Under the pieces are notes generated by a model that did no database searches, had not been told where the DNA came from, and saw only the letters and a list, made by a program, of their open reading frames with translations. 64,000 nt of DNA from Knoxdaviesia capensis (taxonomy: Eukaryota; Ascomycota; Sordariomycetes; Microascales; Gondwanamycetaceae). Within the stretch, counting starts at the first letter, position 1. Each line of letters begins with the position of its first letter. Below, piece after piece: positions 34,401 to 47,403 of the stretch. The position numbers and the translations under genes are program-made. The stretch spans positions 1,425,825 to 1,489,824 of the forward strand of contig LNGK01000010.1 in assembly GCA_001510575.1 (NCBI GenBank). The letters are read 5' to 3'.

Positions 34401-36502
34401 GAGTGGCACAGCTAATTGCCGAACAGGCGGCGTCGGGCTCGCTCCGGGTGGCGGAGGCGTTGTCGTACGCGGACATTGACCCGTCGACAACCACCGATCG
34501 CCGCAGATACGAAGCCACGCTGACGCGACTCTCGGTAAAGACGCTGCGCAGCTCCCTACCAACGTGCCTGGCCGATGCGCGCGTCAGCACGCTGAAGGGC
34601 TTGTCAGATGTGCAAGACATGCCGGGCGTGCCTCCGGCGCCTCGGCCGCAAATGTACCCACGGCCGGCCGCCGCCAAAGACGCCGGCGAGGCCGCGCGGC
34701 CGATGGCGGTGTACCAGATCCCGGCGCCGCACATTGAGGTGCGGCGCGGCGAGACCAGCCTGTCGGTGCTCCCGCCGGCCATCAGCTTCTGGGAGAGCCT
34801 GGGACTAGGCCCGTGCCGCGGCGCCAAGGACGTGCAGGCGGTGGTGATGTTCGACGACAAGGACGGCATGGCCGATGCGGTCGACGGGTTCCTCGACCGC
34901 ATGAAGAGCGTGTACGAAAGCCTCAAGCTGGGCCGCTTCGACCGGCTGCCCGACAATGCGAAGATTACGCGCGGGCTGTCGCCGTACGAAGTCGACCGCA
35001 GCGGCACGGGGAACCGCACGGGCGTGCCGCGCGTGTCGACGTCGATGGCCGACCAGATGGCGGCACTGTACCGCGAGCTGCTGTCGCCGATGGGCGGCAC
35101 GGCGGCGTCGGCCGCGGAGCCGGCCAAGCCGGCGCGCACCAAGAACACGGTGGTCTTCTTTGTATACTCCCCGGCCAACCCGGTGTCGATCGCCGAGGCG
35201 TGCACGCTGTTTTACCGGCTGGTTGGGTCGCTGAAGGAACAGCGGTCGCGCACGGCGGGGGCCGACGCGTCGGTTCCGGCCGATGCCGTGGTGGTTGCCG
35301 ACGTGACGCTGCAGCTGGTGCCGATCGACATGGTGGCGTCGCCGTCGGCGGTGGTGGTGCTCTCATACCGCGGGCTTTCGAAGCTGTGCGTCGAGGTGTA
35401 CGACCGCTGCGACGTGCTCGCGACCGGCGAGCCGCTGTCGATGCCGGCGATGATCCTCGACCTCCCGCAGCCACGCTCGCTGGAGCTGCGGCTCTCGCAG
35501 CCGTCGGCGTCGATCATGAACGAGAACTCGTGCATGCACGTCGCCTACGCGCAGAGCGTCGACGGGCGGTGGCTCACGGCCAGCTGGACGGAGAACAACG
35601 GGCGGCCGCTGTCGTCGATGTCGTACTGCCTGGGCCGCAAGGGGCGGCCGCTGGCGACGCAGCTGAACGACGTGGTGCACGAGATCTGGACGGCGACGGT
35701 GCGGCTGATGACGGCGCTGCACAACGTGCACTGGCGGCTGTTTATCGCCAAGAGCGGCGTGATGGAGCTCGACGAGATTGACTTCTGGGCCCAGCTCGCG
35801 CAGTCCGAGAGCCACGCCCATGTCAGCCTGACCCTGGTGACGGTGGACACCAGCCCCGCGCTGCAGCTGCTCCCGCCGACCATCAAGCTGGCGTCGGCGG
35901 CCGCCGCGGCGGCCGGCGTGTACACCACGCCGGTGTCGACCCCGCAGGCGTCGGCCATCCTGTCGCCCGACCAGGCCAACCCGTCCACGCCGATGCGCGA
36001 GACGTCCGGCCTGGGCTTTGGCGCCGCCGCGACCGCCGATGCGGGGTCGGGCGACGGCACCGACGCGGACGGCGGCGCGCTGGTCGACGTCTCCGACCAG
36101 ACGTGGGGCGTGGTGCTCGGCCACCGCCTCGCGGCCACCAGCACGCCGGGCCGGCTCTCGCCGACCCTGGCCAGCGGGTACCTCGTCAAGCGCGGCGGCA
36201 CGGGCCCGTCGAGCGCGGCCGACCCCGGCGCGCCGGCCACCACCGCCGGCACCCCGGCCGCCGCCAGCGCCAGCACCGGCGGCCCGCGGCCCGAGGACGC
36301 GCCGGTGGTGGTCGAGGTCAACCTGGTGTACAGCGACGGCAGTGTGCGGGCGCACGACACGCTGCTGCGCGAGACGCTGGGGAACTTTCGCGCGCTGGCG
36401 ACGGTGGCGCGGGCGCGCGGCGTGTCGGCGGCCGACGATGGGCGGCCGGTGCATGTGGCGGTTGCCGAGAAGAGCGTGCGGGCGCTGTATTTGCTGATGT
36501 AG
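31493..36502 (+). CDS. MED13: Mediator of RNA polymerase II transcription subunit 13
   Basis: MED13 (yeast SSN2/SRB9) belongs to the CDK8 kinase module that reversibly inhibits Mediator. Exon 1 is 31493-31531 (MDTGEYLTNALII), followed by an intron with donor GTTAGT to 31639. Exon 2 is one uninterrupted frame from 31640 to 36502, giving 1633 residues. The first 65 residues (ITSVSYQIH, GRAVFYDAKRGALWLFD) match the Med13 N-terminal domain. The middle is disordered and rich in Ser, Thr, Ala and Asp, with an acidic FDDSGGLFGED-type stretch. The C-terminal domain is well conserved: VVFFVYSPANP, SCMHVAYAQSVDGRWLTASW, a WTATVRLMTALHNVHWRLFI block and SLTLVTVDTSPALQLLPP, ending with LYLLM. The tiny first exon restores the canonical N-terminus, which supports the model. 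Confidence 0.93.
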
Positions 36503-37041
36503 GGCCGCGTGTCTGTGCATGTGCTGCGATCCAGACACGTGTATCTGCTCGGTCTCTCTCTCGCTTTATTTACTGTGTGCGAACACCTTGGCATGAGAGG
36601 TTTATTTTGACGGTCTGGGACGTGTGACGGGCTTCGTTTTCCTCATGGATGGTTTTCATATGTTTTTTACTGTTAGTTTTATCTTCCTTTTGTTTTCCTG
36701 GGCGGGAACAGGTGTTGGATTTTGCTCGTTTCTTTCTCTTCTGCTTGTTAGGAACACACCGGGGCACGTCATTCTACCGCAAATACAAGATTTACGTATT
36801 ATCATGCTACGAAAGCACACTTGAAAAAGACAAAGAAAAAAAAAGAAAAAAAACAAGGGGGGGCCAGAAAGCATGGTCTCTATGTCTATGATAGATTACA
36901 CAAAATAGAAATCAAAATCACGAATGCCGAACGAGAAAGAGGGTTTGTTGAAAACTTAGGGATACCCGAACCCCGGAGTGAAGACTCGCGGGAATATTTT
37001 GAAGAAGAGACAGGACATATCCAACAAGGGCGACTGCCCAA
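36503..37041. other. intergenic, convergent 3' ends of MED13 and MTAP
   Basis: This 539 bp segment lies between convergent stop codons. It is AT-rich with T-rich stretches at 36650-36740 and A-rich stretches at 36820-36860, as expected of 3' UTRs. No gene is seen. Confidence 0.6.
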
Positions 37042-38406
37042 CTACTCATTCCAGAACCCCGGGAACAAGTACTCAATGCGCGCCTCGGCCTCCTTACTCC
37101 GGCCCTCGGGCTTGGTCATGAACTTGACAGCGCCGGACGACATGCCCTCCCAGTGCTTGGCCAGCACGAGGTCGGAGTGCTCGTCGGAGGTGAGGCGGTC
37201 GAGCACGGCGCCGATGAGGCGGCGGGCGTTCTGGCCGTTCTGGCGCATGTAGCCCAGCACCATCTCGACGTTGACGTCCTCGGTGGTGTGCCAGCAGTCG
37301 TAGTCGGTGGCCATGCACACCACCTGGTAGGCGATCTCGGCCTCGCGCGCGAGCTTGGCCTCCGGGAGGGTCGACATGTTGATGACCGAGCCGCCCCACG
37401 AGCGGTACATGTTGGATTCGGCGCGGGTGGAGAATTGGGGGCCCTCTGGAGGTGGGGGGAGTTAGTGGGGGGGGGTTCACGCAGGTCGAATGAAGAAAGA
37501 TATCAAGAGAGAGAGAGAGGGGGAGAGGAAGAGGGAGAGAAACACGTACCCATGCACACAACCGTGCCCTTCTCGTGCAGCACAACGCCGTCGCCCTCCA
37601 TACTATGCGCACACGCCGCAACCACAGCGGCAATCTTGGCGTCAAACGGATCGGCAAAGCCGACGTGCCCGACCACGCCGCCCTCGAAGAAGGTGAAGTC
37701 GCGCACGCCCTTGGTGCGGTCGATGGCCTGGTCGGGCACGACAAAGTCCATGGGCTTGATCTCCTCGCGCAGCGACCCGACGGCCGAGAACGACACGATG
37801 CAGCGCACGCCGATGTGGCGCAGCGCCGCAATGTTCGCGCGCGACGGCACCTCGTGCGGCGCCAGCTGGTGGTGCGCGCCGTGGCGCGACAGGAACGCCA
37901 CCGGCACGCCGTTGTGCAGGGACACCGTGACCGGCGAGGACGGCGCGCCCCACGGCGTCGTCACGGTCAGCGCCGCGACCGGCTCGAAGCCGTCCATCTG
38001 GCTGAGGCCGGTGCCGCCGATCACGGCGATGCGCACCGGGCCTGTTGGGGAGGGCGGAGCGGAGATCCGGGTGTTAGTTAGGGGGGCAGAGAGGGTGTGA
38101 CACTGCTTGTGCTTGAGGGAGGCTGGTGGGGAGATAGCGAAGATAACGGATTGAAAAAGAGCAACTCTCCGAACAGAGCGACTCCAAATTCAATCCTCCA
38201 TCTTCATCTCTCTGTATATCTCTCTCTCCCAGCTCCGTCGCTCACAGCCGCGCCGAGGATGGCGGGGGAGGGGCAGCAAAAACCACAAAAACCCGTGCCC
38301 CTCCACAAACCCTAAGAACACAGTCCCTCAAAGAAAAAAGGGGGCGCCAGTTGGAATGGAGAGAGAGATGTCACTCACGGTCGAAAGTAGTAGGAAGATC
38401 AGCCAT
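37042..38406 (-). CDS. S-methyl-5'-thioadenosine phosphorylase (MTAP)
   Basis: This enzyme cleaves methylthioadenosine, a by-product of polyamine synthesis, with phosphate to adenine and methylthioribose-1-phosphate, feeding methionine and adenine salvage (yeast Meu1). Exons are 38406-38379 (MADLPTTFD), 38041-37550 and 37445-37042, with matching phases, giving 307 residues, normal for the family. Motifs include VRIAVIGGTGLSQMDGF at the N-terminus (phosphate loop), FLSRHGAHHQLAPHEVPSRAN, SFSAVGSLREEIKPMDFVVPDQ, CMEGPQFSTRAESNMYRSWG (substrate site) and VVCMATDYDCWH near the C-terminus. The DYDCWH ending is typical of MTAP and separates it from purine nucleoside phosphorylase. It converges on MED13. 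Confidence 0.95.
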
Positions 38407-39488
38407 CTTGTGTCGTTTCGAGTACCAGGTCTTCGGAATGGTCGTTGACGTTCTCGGTACAGAGAGAAAGAAGGTATCGCAGAGAGCGTGAGAACAAGGA
38501 GAAGACGCAGGAAGTGAGAAGGAAGAGAAGTGGAAAAAAGAAAAGAAAAAAAAAAAAAAAAAGAGGAAACCCTGGGAAATCGTTATACCGAAGTCCCCCC
38601 CCCAAGAACCCCGTTTTTTCCCTCTCTCTTACTTACATATCCCGCCTACTTGCATCTTCCCTCCGTTCGTTCGCTCTTTCCCTTTTGCCCACTAAACCAG
38701 CGCGTGGGTGGCTCCTGCCGCTTCTCTGACTGGTCCGGCCGAAATCTGCTGCAAACCGTTCATCCGAGACGGCCAGAGCCCGCGCCTTTGCGTATATAGA
38801 TATATATATAAATATATATGCATATTCGGCGGAGAAAGATCACCTAATCGGCCACTCCATGGACCCCAAATCTCACCATATATTATCATCTGTCACTTCA
38901 ACTGTCTGTCTGTCGCATCCCGCTGGATTCCCTCCGGCCAAGGAAGCCGCTCCAACACGGGAACCCACTCCAACAGGTTGACTCCAACTAGCCCCGCCAA
39001 ACCCTAACTCCCCTGGTCCAAAACCCCAACTAACCCCAAATTCTGCCCTGCCAGAAGAATCCTTCCGCAGAGAGCCTCACTCACTCACCACTCACTCACT
39101 CAGCCAACAACCACGAAGTGCACGGCGAAAAACACGCACATGGAAGTTTCTCTATATACCTATAGATTGTACAGAGATACAGAGGAGCAGAACGCCGGCC
39201 AACCGAGCCGAACCGAACCAAGAACAACGTGTTAGCACCGTCCGACCACCACATCGTGCATCCCGCCCGCCACCACCACCAACCCGCAGGTTCCTAAAAG
39301 ACATCCCCATTCCACATCACATCACATCAACTTTCCCGCTTGCGACCTTAAGAAATGCATAACGCTCCAGAGCAAACGCAAAAATCACGTAGTATGAGAG
39401 AAAAGGAAGATCTCAACGGCTACCGCGCCACCAAGGAACACAAAAACTCCTCCCCAAGCACGAAATCCAAAGCACAGCATCGAAACCA

Positions 39489-39508
39489 AGAGAGAGAGAG
39501 AGAGAGAG
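39489..39508 (+). repeat. GA dinucleotide microsatellite
   Basis: About ten GA units lie in the region downstream of the YANK kinase gene. Confidence 0.9.
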
Positions 39509-39906
39509 CATAGCAAAGGACAGAAAAAAAATGCGAGAAAGATTAATTCAGCAGAAAACGAAAGAAAAGGCGTGCTGATATCGCAATGATCGGCTAAGAC
39601 ACAAGAAGACGAAGGCGGGGGAAAAAGTGCAGACTCATTTCCCCCCCTGATGCAGATAACAAGAGTACAAACCAAAAAAAAAAAAAGTTGAACACCCAAC
39701 CGAAGATGGGACTGAACAGACGGGGGGAAGTGTAAAAATGGGGGGGGAATAATATACTATATGCCAAGAAAAAAAAAAGTGACGGGGAAAAAAGAGATAG
39801 AGAAAGAAGCGAAGAGAAGAGAAGGAAAAGCCGTCATATGCACATTAATCATCAAAACCGGAGATGAAGTAATGAAAGAAACGGGGATATCAGAAAGAGA
39901 GAGGCA

Positions 39907-39931
39907 GAGAGAGAGAGAGAGAGAGAGAGAA
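39907..39931 (+). repeat. GA dinucleotide microsatellite
   Basis: About twelve GA units lie roughly 100 bp downstream of the YANK kinase stop codon, probably in its 3' UTR. Confidence 0.9.
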
Positions 39932-40033
39932 AGGAGATCCAGGAAACCGAAGGAACCCAAAAAGCAGAGAATAGAATGCAAAAGGAGACCGACAGCGTTT
40001 GGAAAAGACAACACTCCCTCACGCCACTCTCCC

Positions 40034-42441
40034 CTAGCCGATAACCACCCGCGCACCCTCCTTGCCCAGAACGCCGCGCTCACGGGGTTTCGGGCTGTGT
40101 CCGCGCCCCTTCTTGCGGTTCAGGAACCCAAACACGCCGCTGCCCTCCGAGGCCTTGCCGTTGGCCACAACCGCCGCGTCCGCCGGCAGCGTCGCGTCCT
40201 GGCGCGCCAGGTCCGACCAGCTGCCGCGCCCGTCCAGCGTCACCTGCATGCCGCCCGTCGGGCTGGCCACGCGCTTCGCCCTCGGCGACATTGACCGCTT
40301 GGCCAGGTCGGCCGGAATCGCCGTCGGCCGCGCTGTCCGCGATGTCGACTTGCCGCGCACCGACGACGATCCGCTCATGGCCGCCTCGCGCTCGGTGCGG
40401 CGCTGCGTGTTCTCCGTGCTCGGCGTCCGCTGCATCGAAGACGTGCTGGTCGGTGGGGATAGCTGGCGCTGCAGCGCCGTTCCGTGCCCGCCCTGCCCCT
40501 GTTGTCCCGCCATGTTTGCCGGTGTTGCTTCGTCGGTGGTCAGCGCCATCGGCTGGCTCTGGTCGGGCTGGCCGTCGGCCTGGGGTGCCATGGGCCGCCT
40601 TCGGGGAATCTGAGGGATTTCCTGGCCGGCATACTTCTTGTACGCCTCCAGGGTGTAGTCGAAGGGCCGGAAGTCCTTCTCAATAAGACGGTACAGTTCG
40701 TCCTCGCGAATCTCCTTCTCGCTGGCATCATCCTTCGGCCGTTCGCGGGGCTTCTGTCGTCGGGCACGTGCTTCCAGCGGCGCCTCCTCGAGCAACAGCT
40801 CCTCGAGGTCGTACGTAGCGTCGAAGTTGGTCTTTTCTGCAGAGGGAACAAACACCGGCTCAATGCCCTTTCTTTCAAGCAGCTCAAAGTCGATGCAGCT
40901 GAAGAACTCGTGCTTCGTGAAGCTCTCCCACGTCGATCCTAGCCGCTTCGTGTAGTCGGGCTCGAGTGCGGAGGTCATGGCATACATGCAGGGTATCGAC
41001 ACCGGCGGCTGCGTGACCGGGTACTTCGGCTTCGCGTTGACAATCTGGGCGCTCAAGGTTCCTTCGTTATTACCGTCGAATGGACGCTAGACAAGGGGGG
41101 GGATTGGACAGTCAGCACAAAACAAAATGAAACAAAGGAAGATTCCTACGACGCAGGCTTGTTTCAAGTAGCGGCAGCACTCGGAATCACGCAAACATAC
41201 CTTGTTGTAGATGCACTCGTAGAATAAAACGCCTAACGACCACCAATCGGCGCGGACATCGTAACCCTTTCCAAGGTACACTTCGGGGGCGAGATAGGCG
41301 AGCGTTCCGGACTTGCTAGTCAGGTTTTTGCCGGGGACGATATCGGATGCAACGTTCTGAGAGGAGAGAGGGGAGAGAGGGGACAAAGGGTTAGCTAGCT
41401 GCTACAGGGCACAACGAAGTCGGGCCACAATCCCAAAATCGAAGATAAAAGGGGCAATTGGGTTCTCGGCATACGAAATCGGTAACGTGCACATGGCCAT
41501 CGGCATCCAGCAGCACATTGTCGGGCTTGATATCACGGTGGACAATGTTTTGCGAGTGGATGTACCTCAAGGCACAACCCAGCTCGGCAATCCAGAATCG
41601 AACGGCTTCTTCGGTAAAGGTCTTTCGCGAGATGTGGAAACGCAGGTCTCCGCCGGTCATGAGGTCGACAACGAGATACCTGCAAGAAAAGCAGAAACGA
41701 GGCGTTCATGAGTCAGCAGCCGATAAGTTGAGTGGTGGTGAGCGCCACCCAAGAGATTAGAGCAGGTGAAACCCATGGGCCGACTAGAACAGAGCTCAAC
41801 GAGTCTCGCGATCCAGATCAGACCAGATAGCCAGCCACATTGGCAAGGCAAACAAGAAAATGGCGGTCGCAACTCACATGTACTCGATATCTTGGAAGCT
41901 GTAGCGCAAATTGCAGATAAACGGGTGATTCACATGCTCCAGCATTCGTCGCTCGCGTATGATATTGCGCACGCTTTCGGATCGGACCACTATAGAGAAT
42001 TGGGGCGGAGATAACAGTCAATCACGCTGCCGCGGGAGATAAAAGCGTCAAGAGAGACATCAAGGGGGACGAATATACGCACCATCGTCTTTCCTGATAT
42101 ATTTCAGGGCAAAATTGAGGCCGGTATCTTTTCGTTCGACGATTCGCACCTTTCCGAAGGCTCCTCGGCCAACGACTCGCAGGAGGCGGAAGTGATTCAG
42201 GCTCACTAAAGAGTACGGTCAAGACGGTTAGAGCTGAGGTTACCGGCACATACACACACACGCACATGCACGCAAGCAAGCAAACAAAGACACCACACAA
42301 TGGACGAAGCTTGGCGAGGGAATTTGAAATATCAGGAGCAAACAGAGGAAGAAATAAAACAAGTGTAGAATATATGTTAGAGAGCTTGAAAGCAGTACCT
42401 TCGCCGTCGAGGTCGAGCACCTTGCCCTGGCTGTTCCCCAT
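40034..42441 (-). CDS. YANK/STK32-type AGC serine/threonine kinase
   Basis: Six exons with consistent phases were built: 42441-42399, 42205-42083, 41989-41878, 41679-41475, 41356-41201 and 41086-40034, giving 563 residues. The protein starts MGNSQGKVLD; Gly2 in MGNSQ could be N-myristoylated, which would place the kinase at membranes. Kinase motifs are GRGAFGKV (from about residue 27), Lys49 (FALKYIRK), HRDIKPDN (Asp142) and DFN at 160-162 in place of DFG. The activation end reads SGTLAYLAPEV, then DVRADWWSLGVLFYE. DFN is a known hallmark of the YANK (STK32) family of AGC kinases. The C-terminal tail (about residues 310-563) is basic and disordered, with many Ser-Pro/Ser-Arg sites. Substrates are unknown. 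Confidence 0.92.
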
Positions 42442-43051
42442 TGTGCGGGTTGGGGATCGAGGTCAGCGAGGGCCAGTGTTGCAAGTTAGAGGAGGCGAGG
42501 ATTGGCCAATGCGGATTGATCAGGAGCTGGACAGTGACGGAACGGAGACTGAACGGGATTGTTTGTCGTAAGAGGTCTTGGTGAGGATGGAGGATGGATA
42601 TACAACAAGAAAAGAAGAAAAGGGAACAAAACAAAACAAAGCAAAAAATCTAGAATGCTGGCTGGTGCATGAGTTCCAAGAAGACGCGGGAAGGATGTGA
42701 AGAACAGGTTGTATCGAAGGTCGCTCGCTGGTCGAAGTATGACAGGAGAAAAAGACGGCAAGAAATAAGGGTGTGCTAAACAAGTCTATGTGTATTGGTG
42801 GAGAGGAGGAGGAAAAGAGGAAGAAACAGAAGCGATGGGGAGAAGAGGTGAGAATAGAATAGGATGTCGGGGGATGAGATGAAGTCAGATAAAAGAGGAA
42901 CCTGACACGAGGGAAGAAAGGAGGAAGAAGAAGGGAGGAGAGAGAGAAGAAGGAAGAGAGAGGCGTAGTTTAGGAGACGACGATCAAAGATGAAGAAAAG
43001 AAAGTGAGCCAGAGAGGGACCAGGGGGATGGATAAGAGAAGAAGAAAAAAA

Positions 43052-43076
43052 GCGAGAGAGAGAGAGAGAGAGAGAA
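43052..43076 (+). repeat. GA dinucleotide microsatellite upstream of the YANK kinase
   Basis: About twelve GA units lie in a purine-rich region (42780-43090) about 600 bp upstream of the kinase start. Confidence 0.9.
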
Positions 43077-43644
43077 AGCGCAGACTCAGAAAAAAAGAAT
43101 GGAATAAAATTTACAGAAGTGGGCAAATAAACGGGCTATCCAGCAACAAGTCAAAAAGGTATTGCAATAGGGTGAAACAAGGAACAAGGAAGGCATGGGG
43201 TGAAGGGCCCGGGGTTTATTTTTTGGCGATAGGCATCAGATAGCTGCAGCTCACGCAGCGGAGTGTGGAAGCAGAGATGTTCATACACAAGAAAGAGGAC
43301 GAGAGGATTCAAACAGCCGTAAGGAAAGCAGAGGAAGGGGCAAAAAACCGGATTACAAGACAATCGGAAAAGGGGCGAGAGGAAGCGAGACAGAGAGAAA
43401 GGGAAGCCATCGAGAGCTTGGGTTAGCGGGTCGGGGGTTTGGGGGGTTTTTTAGTTGCCAGTAACTAGCATATGCCCACCACATTCACCACCTCACGAGA
43501 CAACCACTACAGGCACGATTAAGCAGGCAGGACGTGCTGGACTGGAGGTAAGAGTTATTATTCTGATACATAGTGGACACACTCCCCAGTATTGAAGAGT
43601 GCTCTCTCACGTCACATAAGAATGAAGTTCCTACTGTACCGTAC

Positions 43645-43658
43645 ATACTGTACAGTAT
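43645..43658. repeat. 14-bp perfect palindrome ATACTGTACAGTAT
   Basis: The 14 bases read the same on both strands. Its ACTGTACAGT core recurs at 54977-54986. It is too short for a terminator hairpin and may be a binding site for a dimeric protein. Confidence 0.9.
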
Positions 43659-46600
43659 ATACCGTATGCTGAGCGTTGTATCCGTATCTTATGGGTCTCA
43701 GTCCCGAGGCCTCAACATTGGGGCCAAAACGTGGCAGCCGGCCAGGGGGGGGAAGATTAAAATGGTAGCTGGGAAAGCGATTTGCTAAAATTTTTGGGGG
43801 GGAGGCAAGAGATTCTGCATCTCCATGTCTGCTGGGTCGGAGAGAGAGAGAAAAAAAATAGAGCGGCCATTTAAAGCCAGGGGATGGGGCCTGCCAAGTA
43901 TCTTTTGCGTGCGAGGGCCCCCAAGAAGGTACATCGGGGCTACCCACCAGCTGATCGCTATAACTTCAGCCCAGCTTGCCTGCTCTACGGGGGTATGTAT
44001 CCTACCACAACCACAGCTCATCTCATCTCATATATGAGCATCACTCATGGCAATTCTCAACTCTGCTTCTTCATCCCCCAGTTCCCTGCAACATGTGAAG
44101 AGCCACCCCGGCCATCCCACACACTGTGCCGCAACAAGGTGCTTCGTCGTCGCAGGCCCCGCGAACCACAAAGTGCCCGGTGCATGTTTTTTTGGGCGCA
44201 CGCTTGGCCAAAGCGACAGAAGAGCTGGAATGCTGTTGAGGGCGAAGGTCTTGAGAAGAAGTTTTAACTGCATTTGGTGTGACCTTTTTTTATCTTTTTT
44301 ATTATTCTCTTTTTTTCTCATTTTTTTTCGGCTGTCAGTTTAGAGCTGCCTCCTCTCAAGATCGACAGAATAGACACAAACGACTGACATGGCCTCCACA
44401 CATTTCTTGTGATTTTCCCTCAATATGGGGGCCACTGCTGTCTGGCCATGTGTGCCACTACATGGTGATGTTCCGTCGACCGTCCACACAGAAACCGGCC
44501 TGGACTTGCGCAGAAAACGCCCGTCGATATGCATGCACGCAGGTAGGAATTCACCTACCGACCTAAGTCAGAAAAAAAAAAAAAGAAAGAAAGAAAAAAA
44601 TGATTGAATGGCGGATAGCCACCGGTATCCGGAAAGCGCTCGGCGTTGGGAAGCGGAAAGCACTGGGTGTTAAAAAAAACCCCCGTGTTCTCTCAATAGA
44701 AACAAGAAAAGGCAACAAATTCCTTCCAGAAGCTTTTTGTTTTTATTTTTTATTTTTCCCGGGTGGGCTCCCCGCCACTAGCCCAAACCCTCAACTTTTT
44801 CTCGCTGCCCAAGTTCCGTTCGTTCGGCCTAGCTTCTCGCTCTTATCCGAAGCCAGCAGCCAACGAAACGACGAAGGGAAACAGCATAGTGTGGCCAGAG
44901 TTTGGGTCGTTAGAACGTCCCATCCGCGTGTTCCTGCTACTACCGTGCATGGCCTCCTTGTCCAAAAAGTCGGAACCAGTTCGTCCAAGGTGCCAGACGA
45001 TCCTTTCACAATCCTTCCAGTTCCCTCCCCCCTCCCCTTCCACGATCGGCCCAGGCCAAGGTCTCAAGTGCGGTACAATCAATCCCACTGGGTGTGTCAT
45101 CTGGTCTTTCCCCCGTCTGCTTTGCTCGCCCGCATCATAACAAGCCATCATTTGATCGCCGGCGGTGTTCTGGCCGTTTCTTTCCGCGTTCCTAAACATC
45201 GTCATATCTTCCGTCGTTGATTGCGACGATCCAACCTGGGCCAAGCCGGATTGTTTCTGTACGTTATGATACACTGTGTGTGTGTGTGTGTATGTTCTCG
45301 AAGTCATTCTCCCGGCCGGGCGGTTTCTTCTATTCGGGGTTTTTTGCGTTCAATTGAAACCCCCGAATGGGCTTGGCTGAACATCGTATACTGTAGCTCA
45401 ACTGACCGCCATTATCCCGGCCAAAGCCCTCCCCACGCTTCCGAAGCCGACAGCCGCGTTCCGGAAGGCATTGTGGACAAGGCAAGAAAGAACGTTATCG
45501 TGCATATATGCACACCTGCACCACTGGCACATGAGAGATAGATACTTTCTGACAACAGGTCCCAGACAGTCAGGCCCCGCTCCGAACACCAATGCCTGCA
45601 CGATACTACCAAGCAAGTATAAGTCAGTCAGTCGTAGGCCACGAATGTCTCCATGAAAGACTCCGATAAGCCAATGCCCGACAATGGCGCCCCGTCTGAC
45701 GGCCGAGGGGGGGGGGGCTAAAAGAATCGCCTTAGGCAGCTCGGCTAGAACATTCCTCAGGTTCAGTTGTGTGCGGTGAGCGGAGATAAGTCACGGCCGG
45801 CCAGAGAACTGGAGAGTGTTGGAGATAACATGGTAGCATTCTGGCCAGAGAGCGATAGAGAAAATGGGGTCGGCATGTATGGATTCAGCTGGGTCCAGCA
45901 GACAGATGCAGGAAAAACGTGGCAATCCCCTGAGACATGTATTATCTTAAACTGCGACGCTGTCTGATCCTATCAGAACAGATAGCAGCGGCTGGTAAGA
46001 AGCCCAGCGGCCTGCAGTATCAGCCTACAGTACTCACCGCCCACCGACATCCACAGCCCGTTTTGTGCGTTTTCTGCGGTAAGGTCCACTCCATGAATCT
46101 GCATGTCTTAAGGCGTCTTGCGTGCTCGTTCCCATGCGGCAGCCTCACGCAGGGAGACGGAGAGCAGGCAAGATCCAGCGCGTTTTTCATTCCTTTTGTT
46201 TTCCGTCGTTTCTTCTTCTCTTCCTATCTCCCAAGACCCCCTCGTGGCAAGAAGAACAGACGCCTCCGAAAAAGAAAAGGCGCCCGTAGCACACGCACGA
46301 GACAATGATCAAACGCCACACAACCAACCACCAGCAAAAAGCAACAACCCTTCAAAACGAACAACAAATAAAAGGACCTAGACATCGGAACAACGAATAC
46401 GCCCGCTTACGTGCGTGACGGCACGCGGCGTGGATGTCCCGTTCGATTTTCCTTCTTGAAGATCGAAAAGAAAACGTGGCAGCCAGGCCACAAAATCCCA
46501 CCGGACTGTGCATCTTAGCGCCGCATGCAGGGAACCCGAAGCAGCCAGAAGTGATTGACTTTCCGGCACTCGTATTACCGCCATGGAACATAAGAGTACC

Positions 46601-47371
46601 ACGGACAGAAAGAGAGACGGAGAGAACAGATTGTCTCGCGGTAGTCCTTTTCTCGTTGTTGGGGGATCAGGGTCGGACAGAACACACAAAAAAGACCGGT
46701 GGGTGTGTGTCCTTCTATTTCTGTTCTAGAAGGACCGCAAATTCTCGTGTGCGGGTCCGCTCCCCCTCTCTCAAAAAAGGAGCCAACAACGTCCACAGGC
46801 CACAAACGAACCCACCTCCGGACACCTTCTTTTTTTTTTCTCCTTTTTTTTGCATCCTCTGTCCCGTGCCGTGTCCGTGACACCTGCGAGAAGAAGAACA
46901 AGAAGAAGTCATTGCGGTTGCATAGTGTATTGGGTACTGTGTCTCTGCAATGTCCTGTGTGGTTTCCGGGGGTGTGTGTCTGTTGTTTGCCCCGGCAGGG
47001 GACGGGCAAACAACACACGCAAACACGCGAGACGGGACGCAAAAACGCCTCTGCCCACGGGAACGTGATTCTCAGTCAACCCGACAGAACCCTTGTTGTG
47101 TCAGATCTTTCTAGACGTTTTCCGCTGCTGCGGCCAGAGAATGCAGGGTGCGAAACACACCCGGTCTGTTGCTGTGTTTCCCCCTCGCTAACCGGGACGA
47201 ACAGAAGACAGCCCAGGACTTTCCCAGAGGGAAATTTTGGCTCGGGGGACGGGGATGCTCTGGAATCAAGTGGTCGGGATCTCGTGGAAGGCCAGGCAGA
47301 TCGCGGAAAGAATGTTCTATACGTATGCAGTCGAAGAAAAGGCAGCACCGCAGCAGCGTGGAAGAACGAGG

Positions 47372-47372
<1 letters not shown>

Positions 47373-47402
<30 letters not shown>
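47373..47402 (+). repeat. TG dinucleotide microsatellite
   Basis: Fifteen TG units lie in the gene-poor region. The repeat makes long open frames on both strands that are not genes. Confidence 0.95.

Positions 47403-47403
<1 letters not shown>

Larger units (their letters stand above)
38407..40033. other. intergenic, MTAP promoter and kinase 3' region
   Basis: This 1.6 kb stretch holds the MTAP promoter and the 3' UTR of the YANK kinase. It has CCCTAA at 39002-39007, GA repeats at 39489-39508 and 39907-39931, and A-rich blocks at 38536-38560, 39673-39686 and 39767-39778. No gene is seen. Confidence 0.55.

Noticed and set aside
34813..35781. 322-codon frame inside MED13
   Set aside because: It is a frame-shifted shadow (Arg/Gly/Ala-rich) of the conserved Med13 C-terminal domain.
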